Source of the DNA: Heterotrichella gracilis
Lineage: Eukaryota > Sar > Xanthophyceae > Tribonematales > Xanthonemataceae
Reading direction: 5' to 3'
DNA length: 64,000 nt
Assembly (NCBI GenBank): GCA_032358255.1
Contig: JAULBX010003110.1
Location: forward strand, 78,525 to 142,524
Shown here: in pieces, positions 1 to 11,900 of the stretch
How positions within the stretch are numbered: the stretch's first letter is position 1
How the letters are laid out: each line of letters starts with the position of its first letter
Notes under the pieces: model-generated
What the model saw: the letters and a program-made list of their open reading frames with translations, nothing else
Told to the model about the DNA's origin: nothing
The model's database searches: none
Translations under genes and position numbers: made by a program

Positions 1-60
1 TAGCCTCCAGCCTCTAAAAATTGCAATGGATGCCTCTTTGTAACGCCTCGCCACCTAGCC

Positions 61-3000
61 ATGGCCACTGAAGACTTTGTGAAGCGAGCCATCCTGGGTG
101 GGAAGAGCTATGACGACCTCCCGCCGCGTATCAAGCAGCTACTGCCTGTCAGCGAGTGGAAAGCAAGGTATTTGCAGTTGTGTGAAGGATGGTATAGTAT
201 TTTTTAGTCCCTGCCGCACAAGGGATTCACAACCTGAGGATTGCCGGCATGCTGGGGTTATCATTCCTTGAGCCTACACCACACCCACCTGCCCACTTTG
301 CCACCTAACCTCTGCGTCTTGCATACAAGACACCATGTAGCTAGCACAGTGCCGGGGTACAATATCCATATGCATGCACGCTTGCTTTGCCATGTGGTGG
401 CATGTGTCACTCACTGGGCTGGCTCCACAGGGTCAAAGACTACTGCATACAGCGGGGCTTTGTGTGGGCCAATACAGTGGCAAGCACGTCATGCCCCGAG
501 CAGGAATACTACGAGGAACTCTTGCGGTTCTACCGGCACAATTATCGGGTAAGCAAAATCGCCATTGTTCACTTGCTTTAACGCCATTATTGATTCATTT
601 GAACGCCAATATTCATCAACTTCCAGTGCGTCGCAACAACAGCCACTAGATGCGCTGCATAGTCAGCATGCCATTTCAGCAACCAGATGGTGCATCCTTG
701 GCACAATGCCATGCATGCCGCTGCCACAAGTTTTAAAGTAGGCGGGTGGTTGCGCCAGGCACATGCCAAGCGATAGTACTATCTCCTAGTGCTGTGGCAC
801 AACCATTACCTGTCCCCAAGTAGCAATGCATTTCACCTCCGGACTGCATTTTTCTTGCTTTGACGCATCTGCGTGTCTGTCACACTGCTTCCCCTGGGTT
901 GACCCACCGCCCCTGCTGTTGCCCAGCTGTTCCCCTACCACCTGTCTGACTACATCTGCCGGGTGATGCGGTCCACGCCATTCAAGTACTACTCAGATGT
1001 GCTGTTCCAGGCGCTGCGGGATGAGAAGTCATACGACCAGATACCCAACTTCACGGTGCGCAAGCAACCATACAACTGCGACCACCCTGCCAGCATGCGG
1101 CACATTGCCACGGTTAGCTAGCACAGAGCACAATGATTGTAATGGCTGGGATCACCAATCCACTGTAGGGCTTTGAGGCAATTCATCACAGGAGGTCCTA
1201 AACCCTACATTACCAGTGCATGGCCTTATCATGTGCATCATGTGCAGGAATTCTATGCCACCTCGCAACCTCTGACTCCATGATCGCCACTCCACCCTGC
1301 ACCCATGCATCACCCTGGCACCCATGTGCAGTCTTTGCCTAAATAGCAGTTATAGAGAAGTATTCGCCACCCCCTTGCAGGCCGCTGATGGCGTGCGTGT
1401 GGTTGGCGTGGGCCGCAACGAGTACATCGCCGCGCTGAACACCTGCAAGAGCAAGAAGCTGATGTGGCGGGTGAACAAGGGGATTGCACGCGAGGTGCTG
1501 CCCCAAGAACCAAGGCCGATTGACCCAGAGCCCTGGTGGAGGGTATATGTGGTCAACATAGGTGAGCAGGCAGGGGGCGGATGTGACTGCACCTTTGTGG
1601 CGTTGACAGGGGGGTGATCGGTGGCATGGGCCCACAAAAAGTGGTTTGTGCACCAATGCATGACCATTGATGTGCACATGGGTGAGTGCCATTGCACCGC
1701 TGGCAGGGCCTTTTGGAACCCTAAACCTTAAAACATGTCGCAAGTAAAACCCTTCCCAACAACTCTAAACTATGTGAACACATAAATCCCTTAAAAACCC
1801 CTGAAACCCTAACCCCTTGGCTGCAGCTGAGTCTGAGTACCGGCAGCTGAGCCCCCAGGAGCTGCGGCTGTGCGAGGCTGCTGCCCGCAACCAGGGGGTG
1901 GCGGTGAGGGACGTGGACGGGGAGGTGCTGCGGGCGCTGTACAAGCGGGGGCTATTGTACTTTGATGTGCACATTGAGCCAAGCGACAGGGTGGCCATAC
2001 CCCCCCTGGAGGTGCGTGCACATGCGCATTTGTCGCACTTGGTGGGGGCAGGGGAGAGGGGCAGTGCGTACATGCATGCGCATTTGACAATAAATATCTG
2101 GCATCCTTGCGTCATCTATATCCTAGCCATGTCATTGTCCCCATCCTCACCCACTGCTTCACCCATACCACCAAACCCCCCGGCAGGGCTTTGTGTCCAA
2201 CAAGGACAGCGAGGCGGGCGAGGGGCGCGCCGACCCCGTTGAGTCGCTGCTGTATGCGCTGTTTGTGGCCAGCGCTGCGGGGGGGGATGTGGCGGGGCTG
2301 GCGCAGGTTCTGGGTGTGGCTGTGGACAAGCTCAGGGAGGCGGTGAGCGTGGCTGTCAGGCTGGGCTTTGCTCGCAAGACCGGGGGCGCGGCGCAGGGTG
2401 AGTTCTCACACAGTGGCGGCGGTGTGGATGAGGGGGGAATGTACGCGCTGTATTGGGGAGTTAGGGTTTGTACTGGGTGGGTGCGGGGTTTAGGGGGATT
2501 TGGGTGTGGGTTGGGCTGTGGAGGGGAGCAATTGCTGGGGGTGCTGGGGTTGGCCGTGGGTGTGGATGTTGATTTAGACAAGCTGAGGCGGTGAGGGTGG
2601 GCTTTGTGTGCAAGACGGCGGGCGCCGCGCAGGGTGAGTACAGTGGGGACTGCGCGCAAGCTTTGGGTACCAGTGCAGGACGTCGGCGGGGTTGACATGA
2701 AGGGGGCCGGCGCTATGATTTGGTTTGTCAGTTCCCAAGCAATCCTGCCAGTCAGATTGTGCACACCACATCAGGCGTGTCTGTCCTGCCATCCTTCATA
2801 GTGATGTATTGACATTTGCCCTTGACTGAAGCATTGCCATTGCACTGATTGCACATCAATATGGCGTTGCAGAGACTGCTGTGGACATGCTGTCTGCCGG
2901 CTCAGACCTGGCGCTGGATGCTGAGGACACAGAGGGGACAGCAGCAAGGTGGGTTGGGATCATATGATGGGGAAAGGGGGAGGGGCACGGGTGGCCCTCA

Positions 3001-6000
3001 TGTGTGTTGTGGACATGACCTTCCTCCAGGTGTTGCTGGTTTTCTGTTGGGGCACATTGGCACTAGCAAGGCATGGTTGTGGCTGTGTGCATCCTCATCA
3101 CATCCTGAGGTGTGCTCCTACATCACCACATCACCGCCGCAGGTCTCGGGATGGTGGTGATGACGAGGCCAGCTCCGCCCCCGCAGCTGGTGGCCAGGCC
3201 ATCGCCATGGTGGTTGATGCAGAGGTGACCTCCTACCTCATGATGGGTGCGCTGTCCCCCCTGCTCAAGAAGCACGCGGTGTCGCTGTTTGAGGGGGGGC
3301 GCATCTCGGGGCAGGAGGTGCGGCGATGGGGGGCGCAGACGTGCCCATGATTACACCTTGTGGACTGACTTGACTGCGGCCCAAAACTGACCAGATTCCC
3401 CATGCAAATCCCCCTGGGCAATTGATGGTGGTGTACAACAGCTGTCACTGTGCCCCGAGCTCATGCACTGCATCTGCACATGTGTGGGCAGCCAATGTCC
3501 TCCCAATGCTGCAGTAACCTGTGCGCCCCACCCTCCTCCTACATCCACATTGCCCATGCGTAGACCAGCCCCTCTCCCCACCAACCACCCGCGTCGTGTC
3601 CGAGCTGATTGACAACCTTCAAATATTCATTTTATTTCATTGATTTATGTTGTAAATAATTTATTTTGATTAATCTGTGATTTTATCTGTACGTACATGA
3701 TTTTCTAAATTTATTACCACCTCTGCTCCTCCAGGTGATGTCCGAGCTGATCAGCGAGCTTCACGCCAGCCTGGCCGCCGCCGAGGCCTTTGAGGGGGAG
3801 ATGCGCCACCTGGTCACGCACGCGCGTGCACTGGCGGTGGCACTCGACTGCCTACGGGGCGCAGCGGGGGGCCGCCCCCTGGAGGTGCTGCGCAAGGAGT
3901 CGCTGGCGGGGTTCAGCGGGCAGCAGGCGGCGCGCGTGCTGGCGCACTCCTACTGCTGCGTGGTGCCGATAACGCCGCTGCCCAACCCGCCGCTGCCGTT
4001 GTCGCCGCTGAGACCAGGTGTGGGTGGGTGAGAGGGGAGTGGGAGAGATGGGGGACTCATTGGGGTGTTGCTCAAAGTGCACCGAGTGTACATATGTGTA
4101 TGTCGCGGTATCATAGGTGGGGTCCACTGGGCAGCAGGCGGCGGCAGGCTGGTGCACTGCTGCTGCGTGGTTGCCGCCATGCCGCTTCACACCCCACAGG
4201 GCCACTGTTGCATTGAGGAAGATGGCCATGAGGCGGAAAAAGCAGCGGGTGTTGTGCTTAGCGACATGATGCACCGTGCCACCCGGCACAGCCATGCGCC
4301 CACCCCGATTCCCCGACCCCGCCCCTGCAGGCCCCGTCAACTATGGCCCCACTGCGGAGTCCGCCACTCCCTGGCTGCAGCTGGCACTGTACACTGCGCT
4401 GGGGGGTGGGCCTCATGCGCTGGTGCTAATGGCGGGCCAGAGGCTGCGCACGTTGCCACCGCAGCTCAAGGTGAGGGGGCGAGTGGATCAGGTGCATGCA
4501 TTCCAGCAGTTCAGCCGGTGCTCGGATTGGAAGGCTGTTATGTAATGGCACAAGGTAGAATACAAGAACTTGGCTAACGTCTAGGCGCCTGGTTGCTGGT
4601 GTATTGTGGAAATGTAACGTTGTAAAACAGCTTTCAACAGGTGTGTTTCATGGCTGCTGCTTTGCAATGAGTCCCTGGTGCTTCCACACCAGTCCCACCT
4701 TTGCCCAAGAATGGGCAATGAACCCTGAAGACGCTCAAACTCCAAAACACCCGCATGCCTCTCTACTGTCCCGGGCTTCCCGCCCAAACAGTGCCTTAAT
4801 TTGTAACTCTTGCCCCCCTGCAGGGCGCCTCCCACGTGCTTGCCTGGCCCTGGGATAGCAGTGCGGTGCGCGGGGCGTCTGGCGGCCCCCTGCTCTTGGC
4901 CCCCACCTACCTGCTGTACATGGTGAATGAGTACCTGGCACGCACCCCCCTGCTGCTGGTGCCGCTGCAGCTGGGGGCGCAGGAGGAGGTGGGTGGGGGA
5001 AAGGGGGGAACGAAGTGTTTGGTGTCATGGAATGGAGTGGGGATGGGGTCAGGGGTAAAATGTTGCATCTCGCTGGTGTGGCGACTGCCCCCACTTGCCC
5101 CCACTTGGAGACGCCTATGCCTGTCGTGCGCCATGTGACATGCTGCCCTTTGCTTGGAGGATATGCCAAGCTGCAATGTGGCACTGATTACATGGCCTGG
5201 GCAGAGCAAATGCCAGGTTGCTGCGAGGCAAAACTCCTGCAATTTTTCAGCACTTGCCTCCAGCATTGAAAAGGTTACCCGTGCTGAGCTGGCACCTACT
5301 GCTCTCCTCCCCGCAGGTCATCACTGCAGACATCCCCCTCCCCCTGCCGGCCATACCCCCGCCCACCCTCACCGCATACAACAAGGACAGCGGTGAGGCC
5401 ACCGAACTGCCCACACCACCCTCCCTGCCCTCCGCCCTCTCCTCCCTGGGTCTGTCAGGAGCCATAGGCAGTCTGCGCATGCTGAAGGTGGCGGAGGAGG
5501 GGCCCGGCGGCGGGGGCGGGTGGTTGCCGCTGCACTTTGCGCTGGGACTGCCGCTGCTGCCTGTGGAGCTGTGCGCGGCTGCGGCGGGGCAGGCGGCGCA
5601 GGCGGGCTTCCTGGATGCAGACGCAAGGTACGGGTCTGGTTGGCGTGCAGGGCCGTATTTTAGGGTTTAGGTTTTATATTAAGGGTCAAGGGGGCTGGGG
5701 GGGAGGGGGTGGCTGCCCATGCATCTGGGTCTGCCACTGTGGAGCTGTGTGCGCTTGCGGCGGCGCAGGCTGGATACCTGGACGCAGATGCAATGTGCTG
5801 GGCACTAACGCAGTGTGGCGAGGCAAAAGTACAACAAGAATCAGAGGGTGGGCAAGAAAAGGGGAAAAGGTAACTGTATTTCTTTTATGGTACAAATTAA
5901 TATTAGTGACAGTGTATATGCCGCACTTTCACGCCAAATGGAAGCCCTTCAATAAAAATTCTCTTGTCATCCTCATGAGAGAGTGGAGCACCAGCATCTC

Positions 6001-6493
6001 CCACCCTTGACCCCTGCTCCCTGCTTCCTGGGCCGCGCCAGTAGGAGGGTCAGGCCCAGCTGCAGCACACCCCTTGCTTGCGTGCTGCCCCTGGTGCAGT
6101 AGCTACTACATCTCCGGTTACACATGAGCAACAATGGTTCTGATAGTGCTGCCACTCTGTGATCCACCCTCTGGCGCCATCTGTTGCATGTACATGGTTC
6201 TGCATGGGAATTCCCTCCCAGCCATGGAAATTCCCTCTCCCCCCATCCACAGACGGCGCCAGCAGGAGGGCCAAGCCCAGCTGCAGCACACCCTCCTCGA
6301 CCTACTGGCGCAGCACAGCGCATGCGCTGACCCAGCCGCCAGGGCAGCGGGGGGCGATGGGGCGCACGCGCCGCGCATACCCACCGCGCCCGCCGCCAAC
6401 CTGGTGTACGTGCCTGGCAAGGGGCTGGAGCGTGCGCAGCTGGATGGGTGCGTGCAGGGGTGCGGGTGTGGCATGGCGGATGCGGCGGAGTGA
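61..6493 (+). CDS. FAM91 family protein (FAM91A1-like), 13 exons
   Basis: Exons 61-167, 431-548, 927-1055, 1381-1561, 1827-2011, 2187-2397, 2873-2948, 3143-3317, 3735-4017, 4331-4470, 4824-4988, 5317-5627 and 6253-6493 join in continuous phase to 773 aa; human FAM91A1 is slightly longer. Seen: family-like stretches in the right order, including YYEELLRFYRHNYR, LFPYHLSDYICRVM, SYDQIPNFT, a winged-helix-like region, a MMGALSPLLKKHAV segment and a C-terminal WLPLHFALGLPLLPVEL block. Both FAM91 N and C domains are therefore present. Known: in animals FAM91A1 acts with TBC1D23 and the WDR11 complex in capturing endosome-derived vesicles at the trans-Golgi; plants have a homologue. The start ATG at 61 is the first Met, sits in a good context (gccATGG) and matches the family N terminus. 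Introns 6, 8, 9 and 12 contain decayed copies of neighbouring exon edges. Identification is firm; the algal role is inferred. Confidence 0.93.
2541..2640 (+). repeat. Decayed copy of FAM91 exon 6 3' end plus donor, in intron 6
   Basis: This stretch resembles the end of exon 6 (about 2300-2402): a GTGGGTGTGGATG stretch, then GACAAGCTGAGG, then a CTTTG..CGCAAGAC-like block and GCGCAGGGTGAGT. It includes the splice-donor sequence. A short in-frame stop and several indels show that it is not a coding exon. It lies about 240 bases after its parent in the same orientation. Confidence 0.75.
3593..3619 (+). repeat. Short decayed copy of FAM91 exon 9 start, in intron 8
   Basis: The run TGTCCGAGCTGAT is shared with the first codons of exon 9 (3735 onward), about 145 bases upstream of its parent and in the same orientation. 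Flanking bases are similar but diverged. Short, so moderate confidence. Confidence 0.5.
4121..4178 (+). repeat. Decayed copy of FAM91 exon 9 end, in intron 9
   Basis: Resembles 3912-3968 of exon 9: both contain GGGCAGCAGGCGGCG, a GCTGGYGCACT core and TGCTGCGTGGT in the same order and spacing. It lies about 210 bases after the parent, same strand, with the reading frame lost. Confidence 0.75.
5701..5796 (+). repeat. Decayed copy of FAM91 exon 12 end, in intron 12
   Basis: Resembles 5521-5632: GGTGGCTGCC, CTGCCACTGTGGAGCTGTG, GCGGCGCAGGC and CTGGACGCAGATGCAA correspond in order to the last codons of exon 12. The frame is broken, so this is a relic, not an exon. Confidence 0.8.
6033..6077 (+). 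repeat. Decayed copy of FAM91 exon 13 start, in intron 12
   Basis: Matches the opening of exon 13 (6253 onward) through CGCCAGTAGGAGGG, a GCCCAGCTGCAGCACACC run and the following bases, about 210 bases upstream of the parent. With the exon 12 relic just before it, the order (exon 12 end, then exon 13 start) suggests that one segment spanning the whole junction was duplicated inside the intron. Confidence 0.8.
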
Positions 6494-7921
6494 GGGTTTG
6501 TTTTGGAAGAATGGCCATGGCCCCTATGGGGCGATATTTTCCATAGTATCGACATTCAACATTTATTTTGTACTTAAAATTTGAGGTATATGGTACATGC
6601 TAGTGGCAATTTCTCAAGCTGGCGATCAGGTCGTCAACTCAATGAGGGCTGGAATAAGGGGATGATATCCTGCAACAGTGTGCCGTTTTTACTTGACATT
6701 GCACTGGTCGACATTGTACTGGACATTGACCAGACAGCTGGCTGCAGCCAGTTGAATGAATGGAATGGCGGCAGCTACATCTTTTGACCTTGCCGAGTGT
6801 GTTGACGACGTATGACATTGTTTACGATCAGTGTTACCGTTAATCCCAGGCTGAAAACAGTCTTGATATCACATGGAATTCATTGCAATTGCAATTAAGT
6901 AAAGCAGTGCTTCAGAATCAGATTCTGCTTCAGTTTATGTTACCGTTCCTAAGTACCCTGGAAGTTCCAGTTGGCGAAAGCCAAACGGCAGCTGGGAAAT
7001 TCAATGGCATTGCCTGGCATTATCTCAATGTCACTGGTACGCATAAGCTATAACTTCACTGCATAATTTCACTACTCCACCTCACAGGCTCAGAGCCTTC
7101 AAGAGTCTTCAAAACGGCCTAATCAACGGTTCGTAGTTGACAGCCTAGAATACTGGTGCATCGAAATTGGTTTTTGCAAGCCATGTTCCACCCCCTTCGG
7201 GCACACTATCCGATAAGCAAGCATCCTTCTACTACTTCTAAAATCCTTGGGATTGAATCCTGTTCAGTTCGTTACCACTCTTATACGCAGTAATAATATT
7301 ACCTAATTATTTCGGCAGCTACACTACATGACCACTCATACTTTGGTCTGACCAAAGTACAGGCTGTACTAAAGGGTAGGCAACACTCTCAACATCATTG
7401 TGGTATGAAGGCATTCCACACTTATGGTAATTGGTATGTGGGTTAGCATTGGAATTCAACGCAGCAAAGCGGCAATACTCCCCCCCCTCCCCCTCCCTGG
7501 CACTTTCTCTTGATATCAGATTTCTCACCAAACTAAGTGGCATTGACATATATGCCAGCTGGTATTGCTGATTATTGCTAATTGTTTCCCCACCCATTAC
7601 CAGCTCTATGCAACATCCCCGGTAGCGCTATATATTCCTGAAAAACTCAACTCCACACCCCTTGCTTCCAAGGGGTTCTGCCAACACCATCCAGAAACCC
7701 TCCCCAATCTCCGGTGATCTATGAATTATCCCAACCCTCCATCAAACCCCGCATTATACCAGATGTCCCTTGTCGCATTATCAACAGGCTGGCAGAGACT
7801 GGAAAAGCACTGCGTAAACTTGACCTAAGGCTAGCAGCTGGCATTGCTGATCTAGCTGTACTGATGCGAAGCATATGCCTGTCGCTTGAATGGTCCTGCC
7901 AGCGGCCCTAAAGTTGCCTAT
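6494..7921. other. Spacer between the convergent FAM91 and sulfate transporter genes
   Basis: About 1.4 kb of lower-GC sequence holding the 3' flanks of both genes. I see no ORF with family resemblance, no RNA gene and no clear repeat. Confidence 0.6.
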
Positions 7922-8402
7922 CTAAATACTCTGGTCCAGATGCGTGCGCTGCTTCGCCATGTCTTCCTGGCACCCGCGCACTGCCTGGTGCATGTCCACA
8001 AAGATCCAGCTCTCGCCTATCCTGTCTCGCAGATGGGCCCTCTCCAGCGCCAGGATGACTGCCTTGCTGGGGTTGGCGATGGCCAGGCGCACGCCCTGGT
8101 CAGAGTACTGGGGGATGATGTCCTGTTGGCAAAACGGGGTAAATCAGGGTTGGGCTTAATGTTTAGGGTTTAAGTGGATATTGTTTCGTGGGCACAAAGT
8201 GATGACACAGTGCATTTGCCAGGGGGACAGGCAGGGGGGCTTTGACAGTAAGATTGTTGCCACAGCAAGAGCATGGCATGCCATGTTACAAGCAAATACT
8301 GGATGGGTAGGTGCCGGGCAGAAATGTAAGGCCTAGCGTTCACTTTTAGCTTTGAGCAGTGTGCGATGGCAGGCGTGGGTCAAGGTTGCTGCAGTGGGTT
8401 GT

Positions 8403-8435
8403 GCTTACGTTGAGCCAGTGCACAGCACTTGCGTC
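8403..8435 (-). repeat. Decayed copy of transporter exon 12 end with donor, in intron 12
   Basis: Reads almost like 8489-8521 (CTTACGTTGAGCC, CAGTGCACAGCA, TTGCGTC), which is the 3' end of exon 12 and its donor. It sits 85 bases into the intron with an intact-looking GTAAGC donor of its own. Confidence 0.8.
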
Positions 8436-8840
8436 ACATGCATGGCCACATGTTCAGGTTGAGCATTAAGGTTTAGGGTTTCTAGCACGTACGTTGAGCC
8501 AGTGCACAGCAGTTGCGTCTATGTCAGTCACTGGGGACAGGTCCAGGATGATGTACTTGAGCTCGCTGGTGTCATCCTTGCCCACGTTCTGCTGGTACCG
8601 GGCCTCGATGACGCGCAGGTGCTTGCGGATGGGCTGCGCAGATAAAGGCAGGCACGCTGTCAGACTTGCTTGAAGTGCATTTGCTTACCCGCAGTGGTCA
8701 ATAACCTTTGATATGCGGGACCTATGTGAAGCAGCACTTGCTTGGCAAACAGAAGTTACCATGAAACAAAGCCTTGATGGACAGCTGCAGGTGGTAAAGG
8801 CAATTACTTAACTCTCATTTACTGTATCAACTACCGTAGT

Positions 8841-8978
8841 TCATGGAGTGCATATGACAGCAACGCATTCAATTTTTTCTTGCCATTTGTTAATGACAGA
8901 CTGCATAGTCACTCTGCAGTCTGGCCTTACAAATGGTCAGGAAAAATTGGAGGCGTTGCTGTCATATGCACTCCATGA
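8841..8978. mobile_element. Foldback (MITE-like) element in transporter intron 11
   Basis: An imperfect inverted repeat with arms of about 65 bases: TCATGGAGTGCATATGACAG and following bases at the left return as the reverse complement at the right end (8950-8978). Further matched blocks (AATTTTTC, CCATTTGT, AGACTGCA) lie inside. No coding capacity and no clear target-site duplication. The paralogous intron in the second transporter lacks it. Confidence 0.75.
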
Positions 8979-11900
8979 AGATTTTATTCGCTCTTGTTTT
9001 CAAAAAAGGCTGCACAAGAGAATACGTGCAGCCTATATAGGACCCCCATCCTATTGGTTTTAATTCACTTACGTGCACATTTGCAAAGTAGATTGGCGCG
9101 TCGATCCTCATCATGATGATGCCATCAAAGGTCTCGGCCTGGGGGTACTGCTTTGTGCTGCGGTACACGTTGGTCTTGGGCAGCTGGCCAAGCAGCGCCA
9201 CGTGTGGGAATGCAGACTTGTAGATGACCACCAGCAGGGCGAGGCCAACCGACACACCGATGCCAATCTCCACACCAGCCAGGGCGGTGGTGAGGAAGCC
9301 AGCCATGAACACAAGGAAGTCAAACTTGTTCACCTGCAGACCGCATGCGCAGGTACTATGCTGAACATGGAGGGCAACTGGACAACGTATGCAGTGACAC
9401 CATCATCAAGAACGCTATTAAAGTTATAACTTCATTTTTTAAGGTAGTACCATGGTCGTTTGGAATGCAGAAAGACCACAACATACCTTCCACAATGACT
9501 GCTAACTTGGAAGCAACGTTGATCAAACAACAACAGAGTTTCATCAAGCAGTGTTAATGCAACCATTATTTCTATAAATGATAACGAGGGCTAGACCTAC
9601 CCAAACCACAAAAGCCATGATTAAACAGATCAGCATGCACACCGTCTGCGCACTGCGTGCACATGGTGTGCACACTGAACCCTGCCTCACCTTGAACAGG
9701 AAGATGCCTTCCCGCCATTGGAACAGGGCCAGCACTCCAGAGACAATGATTGCGCCCTGTGCGTTGTTTGGCATGTTCCTGAACACGGGCATGAGCACCA
9801 GGAGCACAAGCATGACCACGATGCCCGTGACGGCACCCGCTAGACCTGCAAGGGAGAAACCCCAATGAGCTCAGCAATGCTCTTGATGGAGAAAGTATCT
9901 GAAGGCTTCTTGCAGGCACGTCCTAGGAGCATCACTTCACCAAACTATAACTTTGTATCCTTGTCCGTGATCAACTTCAACACTCATCAGACATGCTTTC
10001 CAGGAAAAACCCACGTGTATATCTCGGGAGCTTTACAAGCACACAAACGCAGTTGCCAATGGTTCAGAATCATTAGATGTACATGTGGGTCTGGTTGCTG
10101 ACCTTAGGACGGATATGATATTAGGCAGGTTGTTGACCTAGGACAGTTATAATTTTAGGTTTGTGATGAATAGGTGCAGTGGAGGTTTGAGGCTTGTGGC
10201 AGCTGCACAGTAAGCACCTGTCTTAGCACCCACATCATTGTTGACAGCAGAGCGCGAGAAGGAGCCGGTGGGTGTGTAGCAGTTGAACAGGGAACCAGCA
10301 AGGTTGGCATAGCCAAGACCTGCAGGTGAGGATATTAAGAACTCCTTGAACAAAGGCTTATGTTCCACATGTGCGGAGCAGGACAACAGTGTGGTGGAAC
10401 GTGCTTTTTCAATTGCCCAGCGCCGCTAGTGCAAGGCTACTGCTTATATGCCTGTAGTGAGGGCCTGTATGCAGTAGATATACATTTTGATCAAATTGCC
10501 TGCCAAACATCGAGTGCTTTGCCCCACCACTGATCTCCTGGCTAGCAATGGTTTAGGGTTTTACAAGGGCTTTTTGCTCACCTCTGATTTCCTGGTTGGG
10601 CACCAGCTCATACTTGTTGGTGAGCGCCAGTGCGGTGGCAATGGAGTAGGATTCCATGAGGTCCACAATGGTGATGAGCGCAGCCAGGCCCAGCTCATGC
10701 TTCCAGTACTTCTTGAACACAGAGTTGGTCAACCAGCCACCAGTAAAGTCAGGAAGGCCTGGATTTACAAGGTTGAAACTGAGTATTGGGTATAAATTGG
10801 AAATTTTCCAGCTGGCTAGGTTTGGTTAACATCACTTTAGAAAGACAGAACGGCGTGGAAATCACCAACGTATCATCATTTGGTACATAATCACTTATGT
10901 GAGTTCATACTGCAAGCTATTCAAAGTAATTGAAAACATTTGACACACACCAGTGACTACAGAAGCTGTACACATGGCACTCAAGTGGACCCGCTGTGAT
11001 TGCAGCCTCGTGTGCCAGGCACAAACTGTGACCATATGACGCCTGCAGCCTCACCTGATGGCACCTTGCCCACCACGTAGATCTCGTGCTTCAGGTTTGG
11101 CACCACGTTGCCCAGCAGGATGGAGAAGGCGGTGACAGTGAGGGGGCCCAGGGCGCTCAATATCCACAGGTACCTTGTAAAAAGTAATCATATGCTTAGA
11201 AAACAGTCGAAAGCGTTTGAAAACAAATTGGCATGTGCAGAATTCAGAGTAAGTCTGGCCCTAAAGAACATGCTGGGCTGCTGAAATTTTCTTTTAAAGC
11301 TGAACACAGTTCACACAATCAAAGTCAAGCAACCATACATCGTAATAACCCGGTAGCGTGCGCAACCATTTATTTCCTGTGTTGACAGGTTCAACGCTTT
11401 ACAGGAACAAGTACATACCTCTTGGTCCTGTGCCACTTTGCAAGGAACTTGAATCCAAACAGAATGACCAACCAGGAGAGACCCATGAGCACATCCCTGT
11501 AGTTGACTGACTGACCACCGGTCTCAAACGCGGTGTTCATGTTGTCAAAGATCTCGATGAGGTTGTTGCCCTGGGGGCACTTGATGCCCAGGAAGTATTT
11601 GATCTGCAGAACGGAGGGGGGGAAATGATTAGATCTCCCTTCCTGCCCATCTTCTAAAGACTCAATGGTAACATGTACTCAGTACATGAGTCGTGATTGC
11701 ATGGACACATTCAAGCTCAGGATCCACTACAAGACTAGTGAGCTGGGTTTTACATATAGGATGTATCCGTATACGTAACATATAGAATACAAGTGTACCG
11801 AGTCCCGGGGTGCGTGTTCACCTTACCCATATCCCCGATACCATGGCACACACTCAAAGATGTCACTGTGAGTACATTTCAACGAATTAAATTGAAGTGT

